From assembly GCA_003559855.1 (NCBI GenBank), contig PWJZ01000037.1:1-48234 (forward strand): a DNA stretch of 48,234 nucleotides. Direction: 5' to 3'. Positions 18,842 through 27,646 of the stretch are shown here, one piece after another; the stretch's first letter is position 1, and every line of letters begins with the position of its first letter. The notes beneath the pieces are model-generated. The model worked only from the letters and a program-made list of their open reading frames with translations. It searched no databases and had not been told where the DNA came from. Made by a program: the position numbers and the translations under genes. The stretch is from Bacteroidales bacterium (GTDB taxonomy: Bacteria; Bacteroidota; Bacteroidia; Bacteroidales; UBA7960).

Positions 18842-18914
18842 GTGCGAACAGTTGCCGGCTGCAGACTTCCTGATGCCGCCCCGGCTTTAGAGGCCGGGTC
18901 TCGAGGTCTTTTTT
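18842..18914. other. GC-rich non-coding block with hairpin
   Basis: Within AT-rich flanks this block is strikingly GC-rich. It contains a perfect 6-bp stem CCCGGC (18,880-18,885) / GCCGGG (18,893-18,898) with a 7-nt loop, and six T residues at 18,909-18,914. The distance of ten bases between stem and T-run is too long for a classical terminator. It could be the 3' end of a small RNA, the end of a mobile-element remnant, or a weak terminator. No reading frame is convincing on either strand. Confidence 0.4.
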
Positions 18915-18959
18915 AAAACCGGAAAAAAAAAGAGGTGGAATTTATTCAGGATTTCGAGT

Positions 18960-19760
18960 TCAATCCTTGCAGTTCCGGTCATGATGCTGTGAAAATGATT
19001 TTTTAAGTCCGCTTTTCAGATTTTGGAAAAACATCTTCATTTTATTGAAATGAGAACCTTCCCAATATACCTTACCACAACTCCTGCACCGGTAAAAATC
19101 ACTGAAATGCTTTTTGGTTAAGGGTTTCAGAAATGATTCAACCGAACTCTTATCTGTTTTTTCAATTATACCATTACATACTATGCAACGGCTCAGAAAT
19201 TTCATTTTACTTTGCAACTGGAACCGCAATATGACTTCCATAAGTTGTTCTTCAGGTTGTTGTGAACGTAAAAAATATCCCTTCTGCACCTTTTTGTTTT
19301 TCAATATTCCAAGGTCACGGGTAAGAATAATTCTTTGCTCTTCAATGGATATCCTGATAATTTCGTCATCTTCCAGGTCATTACGATAAGCCGTATCAAA
19401 TCCGGTCATACGAAGCAGCCTTGTAAGCTTGCCGAGGTGAACATCATTGACAAACCTGACATTTCGAAGTGGTTTAAGATCTGAAGATTTCAGTCCGGAG
19501 ATATCAAAACTTTCAAAAACAGGGTATACGGCAACCCGGTCGCCTTCTTTTAATAAATAATCAAAACCGACAGGCATGCCATTTACAATTATTAAATCAA
19601 CCTCTATGTGAGGTACGTTATTTGCCTCAATGGCATCTTTGACAGACGCACTACCGTAAAATTCATAGATAAAACTGTGCTTTTTCCTGCCTGATGGCAA
19701 AAAATCGTTTAGCTCCTCATAAAACCGAAACTCAGCCTGCTTTTTGTTTTTAGTATCCAT
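18960..19760 (-). CDS. Ubiquitin-like/Mut7-C RNase fusion protein
   Basis: This 266-residue two-domain protein has residues ~5-85 as a beta-grasp ubiquitin/ThiS-like domain (AEFRFYEELNDFLP, VDLIIVNGMPVGFDYLLKEG). Residues ~95-240 are a Mut7-C domain, a PIN-fold RNase-like module: VRFVNDVHLGKLTRLLRMTGFDT, DDEIIRIS and RIILTRDLGIL supply the conserved acidic residues. A zinc ribbon (CIVCNG and CRSCGK) is inserted before the end. The combination is a recognised family in bacteria and archaea with no firm physiological role; degradation of structured RNA is the usual guess. It is divergent from xerD, and CAAAATTA at 19,767-19,774 gives a possible -7 element very close to its start. Confidence 0.9.
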   Translation of the reverse strand: MDTKNKKQAEFRFYEELNDFLPSGRKKHSFIYEFYGSASVKDAIEANNVPHIEVDLIIVNGMPVGFDYLLKEGDRVAVYPVFESFDISGLKSSDLKPLRNVRFVNDVHLGKLTRLLRMTGFDTAYRNDLEDDEIIRISIEEQRIILTRDLGILKNKKVQKGYFLRSQQPEEQLMEVILRFQLQSKMKFLSRCIVCNGIIEKTDKSSVESFLKPLTKKHFSDFYRCRSCGKVYWEGSHFNKMKMFFQNLKSGLKKSFSQHHDRNCKD

Positions 19761-19838
19761 TTACAACAAAATTAATAAATGTGATAAAAATTGCATCCAT
19801 TAAGACATTTTTTGTTATTTTTCCAAAAAAAAAAAACA

Positions 19839-20747
19839 ATGAATTGGGAAAGCTACAAAAAGGGATTTGAAACATACCTGAAACTTGAAAAGTCGCTTTC
19901 GGCAAATACCATCCATGCTTATTTAACAGATATAGATAAGCTTTTTCAATATTTTTCTAACCATCATACTGATTTGAGGCTGCGCGAAATAAAATTGGAT
20001 CACCTTCAAAGCTTCATCGAATGGATTGCACGGCTTGGGGTAAATAAAAGCAGCCAGGCAAGGATTATTTCCGGAATACGCAGTTTTTTCAAATATCTGC
20101 TCATAGAAGACATTATACCAACCAACCCGTCTTCTTTGCTTGATGTGCCCCGCCTTGAAAAAAAGCTCCCGGTGGTTCTTTCGGTAAAAGAAATTGACCG
20201 CATCATAGAAGCTATAGATATGAGCCGTGAAAATGCCCACCGAAACAAAGCCATTATTGAAACACTATATGGTTGCGGGCTGAGAGTGTCCGAACTCACC
20301 GAACTGAAACTTACATCATTGAATTTTCGTGAAGAGTTCATGCTGGTTACCGGAAAAGGAAACAAACAAAGAATTATACCATTAGGATCACACGCCGCTA
20401 AACAACTGAAAATTTACCTGCAAAACGAAAGAATAAACAAACCGGTAATAAAAGAATTTGAAAACTACGTGTTCTTAAATAAAAGAGGGCGAAAACTGAC
20501 ACGTGTCATGATATTTACCATATTAAAAGACCTGTGCAAAAAAGCAGCTATTTCAAAAAATGTAAGCCCGCATACTTTACGGCACAGCTTTGCTACACAC
20601 CTCGTAGAAGGAGGTGCCGACCTCAGGGTAGTACAAGACCTGCTCGGTCATGAATCGATAACTACTACCGAAATATATACTCACCTCGACAGAAAATACC
20701 TCAGAGAAACAATTATGATGTACCACCCGAGAGCAGGAAAAAAATGA
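19839..20747 (+). CDS. xerD: Site-specific tyrosine recombinase XerD
   Basis: This 302-residue integrase-family recombinase resolves chromosome dimers at dif together with a partner Xer protein. The N-terminal SAM-like core-binding domain occupies ~1-105 and the catalytic domain ~110-302. All active-site residues are present: R149 (GCGLRVSEL), K173 (GKGNKQR), H245 and R248 (HTLRHSFATHL), H271 (LLGHESI) and the nucleophile Y280 (EIYTHLD). Full length and isolated placement argue for the housekeeping XerC/D and not an element-borne integrase. The start at 19,839 fits relatives; an in-frame ATT-like upstream extension from 19,791 would add a hydrophobic low-complexity stretch. No dif site was recognised nearby. 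Confidence 0.94.
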   Translation: MNWESYKKGFETYLKLEKSLSANTIHAYLTDIDKLFQYFSNHHTDLRLREIKLDHLQSFIEWIARLGVNKSSQARIISGIRSFFKYLLIEDIIPTNPSSLLDVPRLEKKLPVVLSVKEIDRIIEAIDMSRENAHRNKAIIETLYGCGLRVSELTELKLTSLNFREEFMLVTGKGNKQRIIPLGSHAAKQLKIYLQNERINKPVIKEFENYVFLNKRGRKLTRVMIFTILKDLCKKAAISKNVSPHTLRHSFATHLVEGGADLRVVQDLLGHESITTTEIYTHLDRKYLRETIMMYHPRAGKK

Positions 20748-21441
20748 TAATGAGGCAAGTCTCAGAATCATGTCAAAAAGGTTTATCCATCAGAAAAGGC
20801 CCGGAGTACGACTTATTATTGTGCTGCTGCCATGAGTATAGAAAAAGCCCGGAAATAATGGTTCAAACAGATTTCGCTGATATACGCTTTTTGCTGATGG
20901 ACGGGAAGTGGATACAAAAAAAATGATATTGACCAAGTGAATTAACTTTAAGAAGTGAGAACAGGTGCTTTATGTGAGGATTTTCTATTTTTAAAATAAA
21001 GGAATACAAATAAATAACGCAATTATAACCAGATGAAACAAGCCATGAGCAAAATTTTATTATACACAATCATGACCAGGCATGGTGGGTTTCATAAGTC
21101 AACATCAAAACAATAATTTAGACAGATTAAACCAAAAAATCATTCCAATATTAACATTATTCATCCTATTGCTATTTATTCCGGGCAGTTGCGATGAGCT
21201 AATTCTTATATCTCTTCAGCTGTTATTTTATAAATTTTTTTTATATTTTCTTGCTATATATTAAAAGATGTATTAGGTTTGTATAAATTTTTAACATTTT
21301 CACCAATTAACCGGGACTTCAAAAACCGGTTAAAAGCGGTTTGATATTTTGTGCATAACAAGCCTGATTGACAAAATTCCTCTCGGCATTTTAAGCAGGT
21401 AAAACAAGAACGTATATCCGAACCAAAAAACAATTTACATC
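20748..21441. other. Intergenic region (694 bp) with a repeat fragment
   Basis: Two short ORFs of 60 codons occur here but have no recognisable domain, and one runs through a repeat fragment. The stretch is AT-rich. A 20-bp piece of the dispersed repeat lies at 20,868-20,887 (separate entry). The part after about 21,240 is likely the promoter and leader of the T9SS protein gene. Confidence 0.5.
20868..20887. repeat. Dispersed repeat fragment, copy 1
   Basis: CAGATTTCGCTGATATACGC is the exact reverse complement of 48,209-48,228 (20 of 20 bases). It belongs to the same family of CGCAGAT/CGCTGATA-containing repeats found near 41,933 and 48,120. Confidence 0.75.
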
Positions 21442-24204
21442 ATGAAAAAGGACTATTTATTATTCCGGAATATTTTATCATCAGCGGTTTTTCTTATTAT
21501 TATAAGTTCGCATAATTACGGTCAGACTAATGTTCATCATTCTGATTTCAACATCAGTCAGGGCGAGACTTTTACCATATCGGGCTTTATTGGTGATTCT
21601 CCGTGGCAAGTGAACCGTTCGGGTGATGACTGGGGATCAAGGATACACAACGACATTCTTGAGCTGACCAACACAGCCGGCTTTGATCCCAATGCTATCG
21701 GATGGGTTTTTACTTTCCTTGAAACGGATGGTTTTGATTCTCCTTATAACAAAGTCTTTGGCAGTAACGTTGAAGCCGTTACATGGTATTTCAACATGAG
21801 GCAGATCAGGAGTAATCCTGCAGGTTTTGCAAGTAACACTTATGGTGTTGCCTTTGTTATCGGCTGCACAAGCATCAATGCTGCCACCGAGGGAGAAGGT
21901 TATGCCGTGGTTTTGGGCAACACCGGCACACCCGACCCAATAAGGTTTGTAAAATTCGACCAGGGAATACAATCGCTCGGAACAACCCTTGACGGATTGA
22001 TAATTGCCGGCGAACCTCTAGACGACCCCACCAATGATTATATGAGCCTTAAGCTAACCTATGACCCCGCATCCAATGAATGGCAGCTTTTCGGACGAAA
22101 TGACGGAAGCAGCTTTCAGGACCCTATATCAGGAGAATTAAGCTTTTTGGGAAAAGTTGTCAACAATGATTATACTGACATCGAACTTGAATATATGGGT
22201 GCATACTGGCAAGGACACACTGCCGCAGACCAAACGGCTTTTTTCGATAATGTCAGCGTATGGATTGATGACACAGGTCAATCACCACCAACAATAAGCA
22301 ATGTAATACAATATCCCGATTCAGGTATTACACCTGAAACTACGGTATCCGTTTCTGCCGATGTTACACCGGGTGATGCCCCCATAGAAACCGTCCAGCT
22401 TAACTGGGGTATCAGCGAACATAACCTGGAAAACACTATATTAATGATGCCGTCAAATACCAGCACCTATACTACGGAAACAGATATTCCGCCACATGAA
22501 GATTCCACTGTAGTATATTACCAGGTATATGCCAAAGACCAGGCAGGTGAATCGGCAACTTCCAACCTTTACAGCTATCAGGTTATTGACACCGCCACCG
22601 TACTTATCATAATTGATGTTATTAACCCACAGCCGATCCAGGCAGAACCCGGCACACCCTTTGAAGACCTGCCGCTGCCTCCGACCGTAGAAGTCATTCT
22701 TGACAATGAAGAAACCCTGGCCCTTGAAGTAAATTGGCAGGAAGGTGATTACGATCCACATACTCCTGCAACTTACATCCTTTCTGGGGAGCTGGTGCTT
22801 ACCGAAGGCATACAAAACCCTGATGACCTGAAGGCAGAAATCGAAGTGACAATTACCGGGCCAGACCTGATTGCAGGATGGACTTTCCCTGAAGAAACAC
22901 AGGAAGCCGACCAGGGAATACCTGAAAATATTGGCAATCTTATCACCCGCGAACCTGGATTTGATGGCAACTATTCCTATTACGAAGGCATAGAAAATAA
23001 AGCTATATCTACTGCAAGGTGGCATGAAGGTGAAAGCACCAAATACTGGAAAATAGAAATATCAACGCTAAATTATGAAGAGCTGACTCTCAGCAGCGCA
23101 CAAAGAAGTTCTGCAACAGGTCCGCGCGATTTTAAAGTGCAATATCGTATAGGACCCACAGGCAACTGGAATGACATAGAAAACAGTGACATTACCGTAG
23201 AAACAAACTTTACTGCAGGAGTGCTTGATAAGTTGCCGCTTCCTGATGTATGCAACAACAAATCAATACTGTTTCTCAGATGGATAATGACTTCCAATAC
23301 CGCTGCCGGCGGTGAAACCGTCGGAAGCACCGGGGCATCCAGAATTGACATGATAATGATCTATGGATATTACTCGAAAGATTTTCCCTTAATTTTAACA
23401 GGTATAGACCATCCCGAAGACATAACCGTTGTGGAAGGAACACCTTTTGAAGAGTTGCCGTTGCCCGGCGAAGTAAAAGTACACTACGACAATCTTATAT
23501 CCGAATACCTCCCGGTTTTATGGAATGAAAGCGGTTATGAAGGTGATGTGCCCGGAATTTATACAATTGAAGGTGAAATAGAATTACCGCAAGGCGTGGA
23601 AAACCCGGATAACCTCAAAGCATATGTAAACGTGGAAGTTATAACCCAATCGCATACGGTTACCTTTCAACTCGACATGAATAATGCCACCGGGTTTGAC
23701 CCCCTTAACGACAAGCTTTATATCACAGGCACCATGTTTAATAACGCCCCTCCGGGAGAATTGCACGACGAACAGATAATGATAGCCGCCGGTAATATGA
23801 TATATGTAAACACCATGAAATTAACCGAAGATACGTATATTTATAAATACTACATTAATGAAGGGTGGAACAACCCCGAAGGTGGCGAAAACAGAAGCGT
23901 GGAAGTTAAACAGGATACCATATTAAATGATATATGGATGCCAACAACAACCAATGAATGGGTGAAAATAAAAATAAAAATTTATCCTAACCCTGCCGGA
24001 AATCATATTTTTATTTCATCGGATTGTAAAATAAAATTTATTGAACTGGTTAATTTTAAAGGACAAGCGGTAAAACGTAAGAGTGTGGAAGGTAATTTTT
24101 TCAAACTTCAACTAAACGGTGTAGTTGATGGAATATATTTTCTAAAAATCACAACTGATAAAACCATTCATTCGAAAAAGGTGATAATAAACAAACAGAG
24201 GTAA
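21442..24204 (+). CDS. Large secreted multidomain protein with T9SS type A sorting domain
   Basis: This 920-residue exported protein has a signal peptide to about residue 28 (AVFLIIISSHNYGQ). Domains follow in order. A concanavalin-like beta sandwich spans ~30-280 and an Ig/fibronectin-like domain ~285-390. A first Big_4-like Ig domain lies at ~392-475 (EPGTPFEDLPLP, AEIEVTI). A beta sandwich spans ~478-645 (YWKIEISTLNYEELTLSSAQ, GPRDFKVQYRIG). A second Big_4-like domain lies at ~650-730 (VEGTPFEELPLPGEV), then a CBM20/starch-binding-like domain at ~735-835. The C-terminal T9SS domain covers ~845-920 (KIYPNPAGNHIFIS, GVVDGIYFLKI). The two Big_4 units are internal repeats. No catalytic residues are evident, so adhesion or polysaccharide binding is more likely than hydrolysis. 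Confidence 0.88.
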   Translation: MKKDYLLFRNILSSAVFLIIISSHNYGQTNVHHSDFNISQGETFTISGFIGDSPWQVNRSGDDWGSRIHNDILELTNTAGFDPNAIGWVFTFLETDGFDSPYNKVFGSNVEAVTWYFNMRQIRSNPAGFASNTYGVAFVIGCTSINAATEGEGYAVVLGNTGTPDPIRFVKFDQGIQSLGTTLDGLIIAGEPLDDPTNDYMSLKLTYDPASNEWQLFGRNDGSSFQDPISGELSFLGKVVNNDYTDIELEYMGAYWQGHTAADQTAFFDNVSVWIDDTGQSPPTISNVIQYPDSGITPETTVSVSADVTPGDAPIETVQLNWGISEHNLENTILMMPSNTSTYTTETDIPPHEDSTVVYYQVYAKDQAGESATSNLYSYQVIDTATVLIIIDVINPQPIQAEPGTPFEDLPLPPTVEVILDNEETLALEVNWQEGDYDPHTPATYILSGELVLTEGIQNPDDLKAEIEVTITGPDLIAGWTFPEETQEADQGIPENIGNLITREPGFDGNYSYYEGIENKAISTARWHEGESTKYWKIEISTLNYEELTLSSAQRSSATGPRDFKVQYRIGPTGNWNDIENSDITVETNFTAGVLDKLPLPDVCNNKSILFLRWIMTSNTAAGGETVGSTGASRIDMIMIYGYYSKDFPLILTGIDHPEDITVVEGTPFEELPLPGEVKVHYDNLISEYLPVLWNESGYEGDVPGIYTIEGEIELPQGVENPDNLKAYVNVEVITQSHTVTFQLDMNNATGFDPLNDKLYITGTMFNNAPPGELHDEQIMIAAGNMIYVNTMKLTEDTYIYKYYINEGWNNPEGGENRSVEVKQDTILNDIWMPTTTNEWVKIKIKIYPNPAGNHIFISSDCKIKFIELVNFKGQAVKRKSVEGNFFKLQLNGVVDGIYFLKITTDKTIHSKKVIINKQR

Positions 24205-24346
24205 TATCAAGCATTTTACGCTGCTTTCAGTGCATTGCGAAAAGACTGCCCGAAGTCATATTCTATTAACGGATCAGATGTTTATAACTGTAAGTTTTAA
24301 GTTTTTTTATTATTAAAAAACAATAATTTTTTGTTCGATTTGTTTT

Positions 24347-24354
24347 TAACTTTG
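24347..24354 (+). promoter_or_regulatory. Predicted -7 element of tsaC
   Basis: TAACTTTG matches TAnnTTTG exactly, 82 bp before the tsaC ATG. A TTTG at 24,330-24,333 is only 13 bp upstream, shorter than usual for a -33 element, so the promoter is likely but incompletely defined. Confidence 0.45.
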
Positions 24355-24435
24355 CAATTGTAGCAAAATCCTGTCGTTTTTTACAAAGGATATAAAAATT
24401 TACTTTTGATAAATTAAGTTTCATCGATACGAATT

Positions 24436-25005
24436 ATGACCTTGGATAAAGAAGTAAAAAAGGCGGCTGAAGTATTGAGCAAGGGTGGCATAATACTCTA
24501 TCCTACCGACACGGTATGGGGTATCGGATGTGATGCAACTAATCCTCGTGCTGTAAGCAGGGTATATAAAATAAAGGTACGGATGCCTTACAAGTCATTG
24601 ATAATTCTTGTTTTGAATCCGGAGATGCTTAAGCAATATGTGGTTAATGTTCCCGATATTGCACTGGACATTATCAATAGTATTGGTGAACCTCTGACCA
24701 TTGTTTACAACAAGGGCCGTAATGTTGCCAAATATGTAACTGCACCCGACGGAACTATTGCCGTGCGAATACCTCAAAACCAATTTTGCCAGGAACTGCT
24801 TAAAACATTCAAAAAACCACTGACATCCACTTCTGCAAATGTTTCCGGGTACGAAACACCATTATCATACAGCAAAATATCGGACGATATAAAAAATTCC
24901 GTTGATTATATTGTCGAGGCCAACAGAAATATTATAACCAGACCAAGGCCTTCCACTGTTATACGAGTTAAGGATAACGGCGAAATAGAAATTGTCAGGA
25001 ATTAA
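24436..25005 (+). CDS. tsaC: L-threonylcarbamoyladenylate synthase, TsaC/YrdC type
   Basis: The product makes threonylcarbamoyl-AMP from threonine, bicarbonate and ATP, the first step of the t6A37 modification of ANN-reading tRNAs, in the cytoplasm. The 189 residues show GGIILYPTDTVWGIGCD, the KxR motif K47-V-R49, and STSANVSG with S133 and N135 of the SxN motif. VIRVKDNGEIEIVRN closes the domain. No C-terminal Sua5 domain is present, so it is the short TsaC form. Together with the YciO-type paralog at 15,264 it shows why the two should not be given the same name: only this copy keeps the nucleotide and threonine-binding signatures. cca lies 152 bp downstream. Confidence 0.93.
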   Translation: MTLDKEVKKAAEVLSKGGIILYPTDTVWGIGCDATNPRAVSRVYKIKVRMPYKSLIILVLNPEMLKQYVVNVPDIALDIINSIGEPLTIVYNKGRNVAKYVTAPDGTIAVRIPQNQFCQELLKTFKKPLTSTSANVSGYETPLSYSKISDDIKNSVDYIVEANRNIITRPRPSTVIRVKDNGEIEIVRN

Positions 25006-25063
25006 TTATTTTTGCAGACCATATCATAGACCCTGATTTATTTCTGAACCATCTGTATTAATA

Positions 25064-25089
25064 TATACCCGGATTCAAAAACGGGTATA
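25064..25089. other. Perfect 8-bp stem hairpin upstream of cca
   Basis: TATACCCG (25,064-25,071) pairs exactly with CGGGTATA (25,082-25,089) around a 10-nt loop. On the plus strand it is followed by an A-rich run, so it does not look like a plus-strand intrinsic terminator. It could close the tsaC transcript or sit in the cca leader. Confidence 0.45.
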
Positions 25090-25157
25090 CAAAAAAACAA
25101 CTGTAAAAATAACGAACCAAAATATATCAATAAACATTCATACCTTTTAAAAATATA

Positions 25158-26591
25158 TTGGAATATTTGGACAAATTACTAAACAATCCTGTTTTCGAAC
25201 TTGTTGAGGAAACCGCCGATGAGCTGAAAGTCGATTCATATATTATCGGGGGTTATGTTCGTGATTTTTTGCTTGATCGTCATTCAAGAGATATTGATAT
25301 TCTGGTAATAGGTAAGGGTATAACTTTGGCCAAAAAGTTTGCCGAAAAAGTTAAAAGACAAGGCAAGCTTACTGTCTATAAGAATTTCAAAACAGCCTTT
25401 TTACACTGGAAGGGGTGGAACATTGAGTTTGTTGGTGCACGCAGGGAGTCTTACCGTTGCGACTCCCGAAAGCCTGTTGTGGAAGACGGCACATTGATGG
25501 ATGACCAACTAAGAAGGGATTTTACCATAAATGCTATGGCTGTCGGGATTAACGGCAGTATAAAGGGGAAATTCCTTGACCCTTTCGGAGGTATTTCAGA
25601 CCTGAAATCAAAGATCATACGCACACCGCTAGACCCTGCAAAAACTTATTCGGACGATCCGCTCCGAATGATCAGAGCCGTCCGGTTTGCAGCACAGCTC
25701 GATTTTGAAATCCACTCCCGATCCTTTAAGGCTATTAATGAAATGGCTCATCGTATTTCTATTGTTTCCACTGAAAGGATCACCGATGAACTAAACAAGA
25801 TCATTGTTTCTGCAAATGCGGCAAAAGGTATTGATCTGCTGCAAAAAAGCGGCTTGTTAAAACATTTCTTCAAGGAGCTTGATGATTTACATGGTGTAGA
25901 GGTGAAAAATGGCAAGGCTCACAAAGACAACTTTCATCATACATTAAAGGTTCTTGAAAATATCTCCGGTAAAACTGATAATTTATGGCTGCGGTGGGCG
26001 GTACTTCTCCACGATATTGCCAAGCCGGTAACGAAAAAATGGGACGAGAAAACAGGCTGGACTTTCCATGGACACGAATATGTGGGTGCCAAAATGGTAA
26101 AACATATCTTTAAAAAACTGAAACTGCCACTAAATGAAAAAATGAAATATGTTCAGAAGCTGGTATTACTGCATCTCAGACCCATTGCACTGGTTACATG
26201 CCAGGTTACAGACTCGGCAATAAGAAGGCTTCTATTCGATGCAGGCGACGATATAGACGACCTGATGCTGCTGTGCAAGGCAGATATCACCTCTGAAATC
26301 CCCGTCAAAGTCAAAAAATACCTTGATAATTTTGAAAAGGTAAAGAAAAAAATGAAGGAAATAGAAGAGAAAGACAGGCTCAGAAACTGGCAACCACCCG
26401 TATCAGGAAATGATATTATGAATACCTTTAACCTGCCACCATGCAAAGAAGTGGGAATCATTAAAACTGCCATAAGAGAAGCTGTGTTGGATGGCATAAT
26501 CCCGAATAACCGTGAGGAAGCGCTCAAATATATGCTGAAAGAAGGAGAAAAACTGGGATTTAAAGCTGTCAACGATCAGAATCATAAGTGA
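25158..26591 (+). CDS. cca: CCA tRNA nucleotidyltransferase with HD domain
   Basis: The product adds or repairs the 3'-terminal CCA of tRNAs in the cytoplasm. The nucleotidyltransferase head shows GGYVRDFLLD at 31-40, the metal-binding D45-I-D47 in SRDIDIL, RRDFTINAM at 119-127, and the neck motif DDPLRMIRAVRFAAQ. An HD phosphohydrolase domain follows with H285-D286 in LLHDIAKP and further histidines in FHGHEYVGA. The 477-residue length fits the Bacteroidota form. The only start before the conserved region is TTG at 25,158: an in-frame stop lies at 25,131 and no ATG exists between it and residue 1. Confidence 0.94.
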   Translation: MEYLDKLLNNPVFELVEETADELKVDSYIIGGYVRDFLLDRHSRDIDILVIGKGITLAKKFAEKVKRQGKLTVYKNFKTAFLHWKGWNIEFVGARRESYRCDSRKPVVEDGTLMDDQLRRDFTINAMAVGINGSIKGKFLDPFGGISDLKSKIIRTPLDPAKTYSDDPLRMIRAVRFAAQLDFEIHSRSFKAINEMAHRISIVSTERITDELNKIIVSANAAKGIDLLQKSGLLKHFFKELDDLHGVEVKNGKAHKDNFHHTLKVLENISGKTDNLWLRWAVLLHDIAKPVTKKWDEKTGWTFHGHEYVGAKMVKHIFKKLKLPLNEKMKYVQKLVLLHLRPIALVTCQVTDSAIRRLLFDAGDDIDDLMLLCKADITSEIPVKVKKYLDNFEKVKKKMKEIEEKDRLRNWQPPVSGNDIMNTFNLPPCKEVGIIKTAIREAVLDGIIPNNREEALKYMLKEGEKLGFKAVNDQNHK

Positions 26592-27004
26592 GTGATAAAT
26601 AATAAGCTATAATATCAAATGGCAATGAACAGGGTAATATGAAAATTTCTGATCACTGGTGTCAGGCCAAGAATTAACCCTGCCACTAAGAATAATGTGC
26701 GGTAATTCAGCTCTTTGAGTTAATTCACTTCGTTCAATACAAGCTTGGAGTCTTTGAGTACCTATGTGGCTATAATTAATTAAGGTTTATAATAACTTAA
26801 TTTTCATTTCTTTTGTAATGACTGATATTAAGAGAAAAAACCCAATTTTTATATGCTTAACCGGACAACAGTGATTTCTGATAAATATGAAAAAGCAGGC
26901 TGAATAAATATATGGCTTAATAAAAAAAATTTCATCCGTCTGCAGGTATTTTATTTTTTTTAATTTAGTAAATGATTTTGATCAACCATTAAACATCCGG
27001 ATGA
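26592..27004. other. Intergenic region (413 bp)
   Basis: The stretch is AT-rich. I see no ORF, tRNA or strong hairpin. A segment near 26,730-26,775 contains short T/G-rich echoes that may be decayed repeat DNA, but the resemblance is too weak to call. Confidence 0.5.
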
Positions 27005-27646
27005 ATGTTTGTTTTCAGGTTTAAAATAACATTTGAAAATAACAACTCATTTTTGAGAGAAATAGCATTGCCTTCTGATCAAACATTTGAAGATTTCCAT
27101 AATATTATGGTCGAAAATCTTAAGCTGGATGAAAAAAAGGGGGCATCATTCTATTTATGCGACCATAAGTTCAGAAAGCGCCGGGAAATAGCTCTTTTTG
27201 AAAAACATACGGATAAAGATACCGCGGATTGGTCAGAAAGGGAAAATGCGGATTCTGAGGAGCAAAAACAGAGCACTTTGCTAATGAAAGATTGCCGGCT
27301 CAGCGACGAGATAGAAGACCCGCACCAACGCCTGGTATATTTATATGATCTTCAAAACCGCTGGACTTTGTATATCGAATTACTTAAAATCATTGCCGTT
27401 CAGAATCAATCAGAATATCCCAAAATTGTAAAGCAATCGGGGGGAATTCCGCGCGAGCTTCAACCACCCAAAGCTGAACCTTCCGCCGATGAAGACGTTG
27501 ACGATACACAACCACAAAATATGTACGACAGTGAAGAACAACAATATCCCGAAAGCCTGGATGATTCAGAGTTAAGCGTTAAGGACTCAGATAATAGCAC
27601 GGATGACAATTTTTTTGACGAGGATGATGACAGCAAAGACAATTAA
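27005..27646 (+). CDS. pRiA4b ORF-3-like protein with acidic tail
   Basis: This 213-residue protein has residues ~1-145 matching the pRiA4b ORF-3/IS1096-passenger TnpR-like family in pattern: FVFRFKITFENNNSFLREIAL, then TFEDFHNIMVENL, later LVYLYDLQNRWTLYIELLKI. In other members these are the FKV...W.R.I, LH..I and YDfGD.W motifs. Despite the database name it is not a transposase. Residues ~150-213 are a disordered, strongly acidic tail rich in Asp, Glu and Ser. The last ~20 codons overlap the start of miaA, so the two are translationally coupled. A role linked to tRNA modification is only suggested by position. Confidence 0.8.
   Translation: MFVFRFKITFENNNSFLREIALPSDQTFEDFHNIMVENLKLDEKKGASFYLCDHKFRKRREIALFEKHTDKDTADWSERENADSEEQKQSTLLMKDCRLSDEIEDPHQRLVYLYDLQNRWTLYIELLKIIAVQNQSEYPKIVKQSGGIPRELQPPKAEPSADEDVDDTQPQNMYDSEEQQYPESLDDSELSVKDSDNSTDDNFFDEDDDSKDN

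Noticed and set aside
19839-20747. Tyrosine recombinase as a mark of an integrative element
   Set aside because: The protein is a full-length XerD type, its neighbours are ordinary chromosomal genes, and no tRNA or attachment-site duplication is visible.
20744-20926. 60-codon ORF overlapping the xerD stop as ATGA
   Set aside because: The overlap looks like coupling, but the protein has no recognisable motif and its end is formed by the dispersed repeat fragment at 20,868.
21082-21264. 60-codon ORF with a hydrophobic stretch
   Set aside because: AT-rich DNA readily encodes hydrophobic runs, and there is no signal peptide-like start, family or operon context.
25064-25089. Hairpin as tsaC terminator
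   Set aside because: The stem is perfect, but the plus-strand tail is A-rich and not T-rich, so it was listed only as a hairpin of unknown role.
27005-27646. IS1096-passenger/TnpR-like name suggesting a transposon
   Set aside because: The family name is historical. There are no inverted repeats, transposase or resolvase catalytic motifs, and the gene is coupled to miaA.
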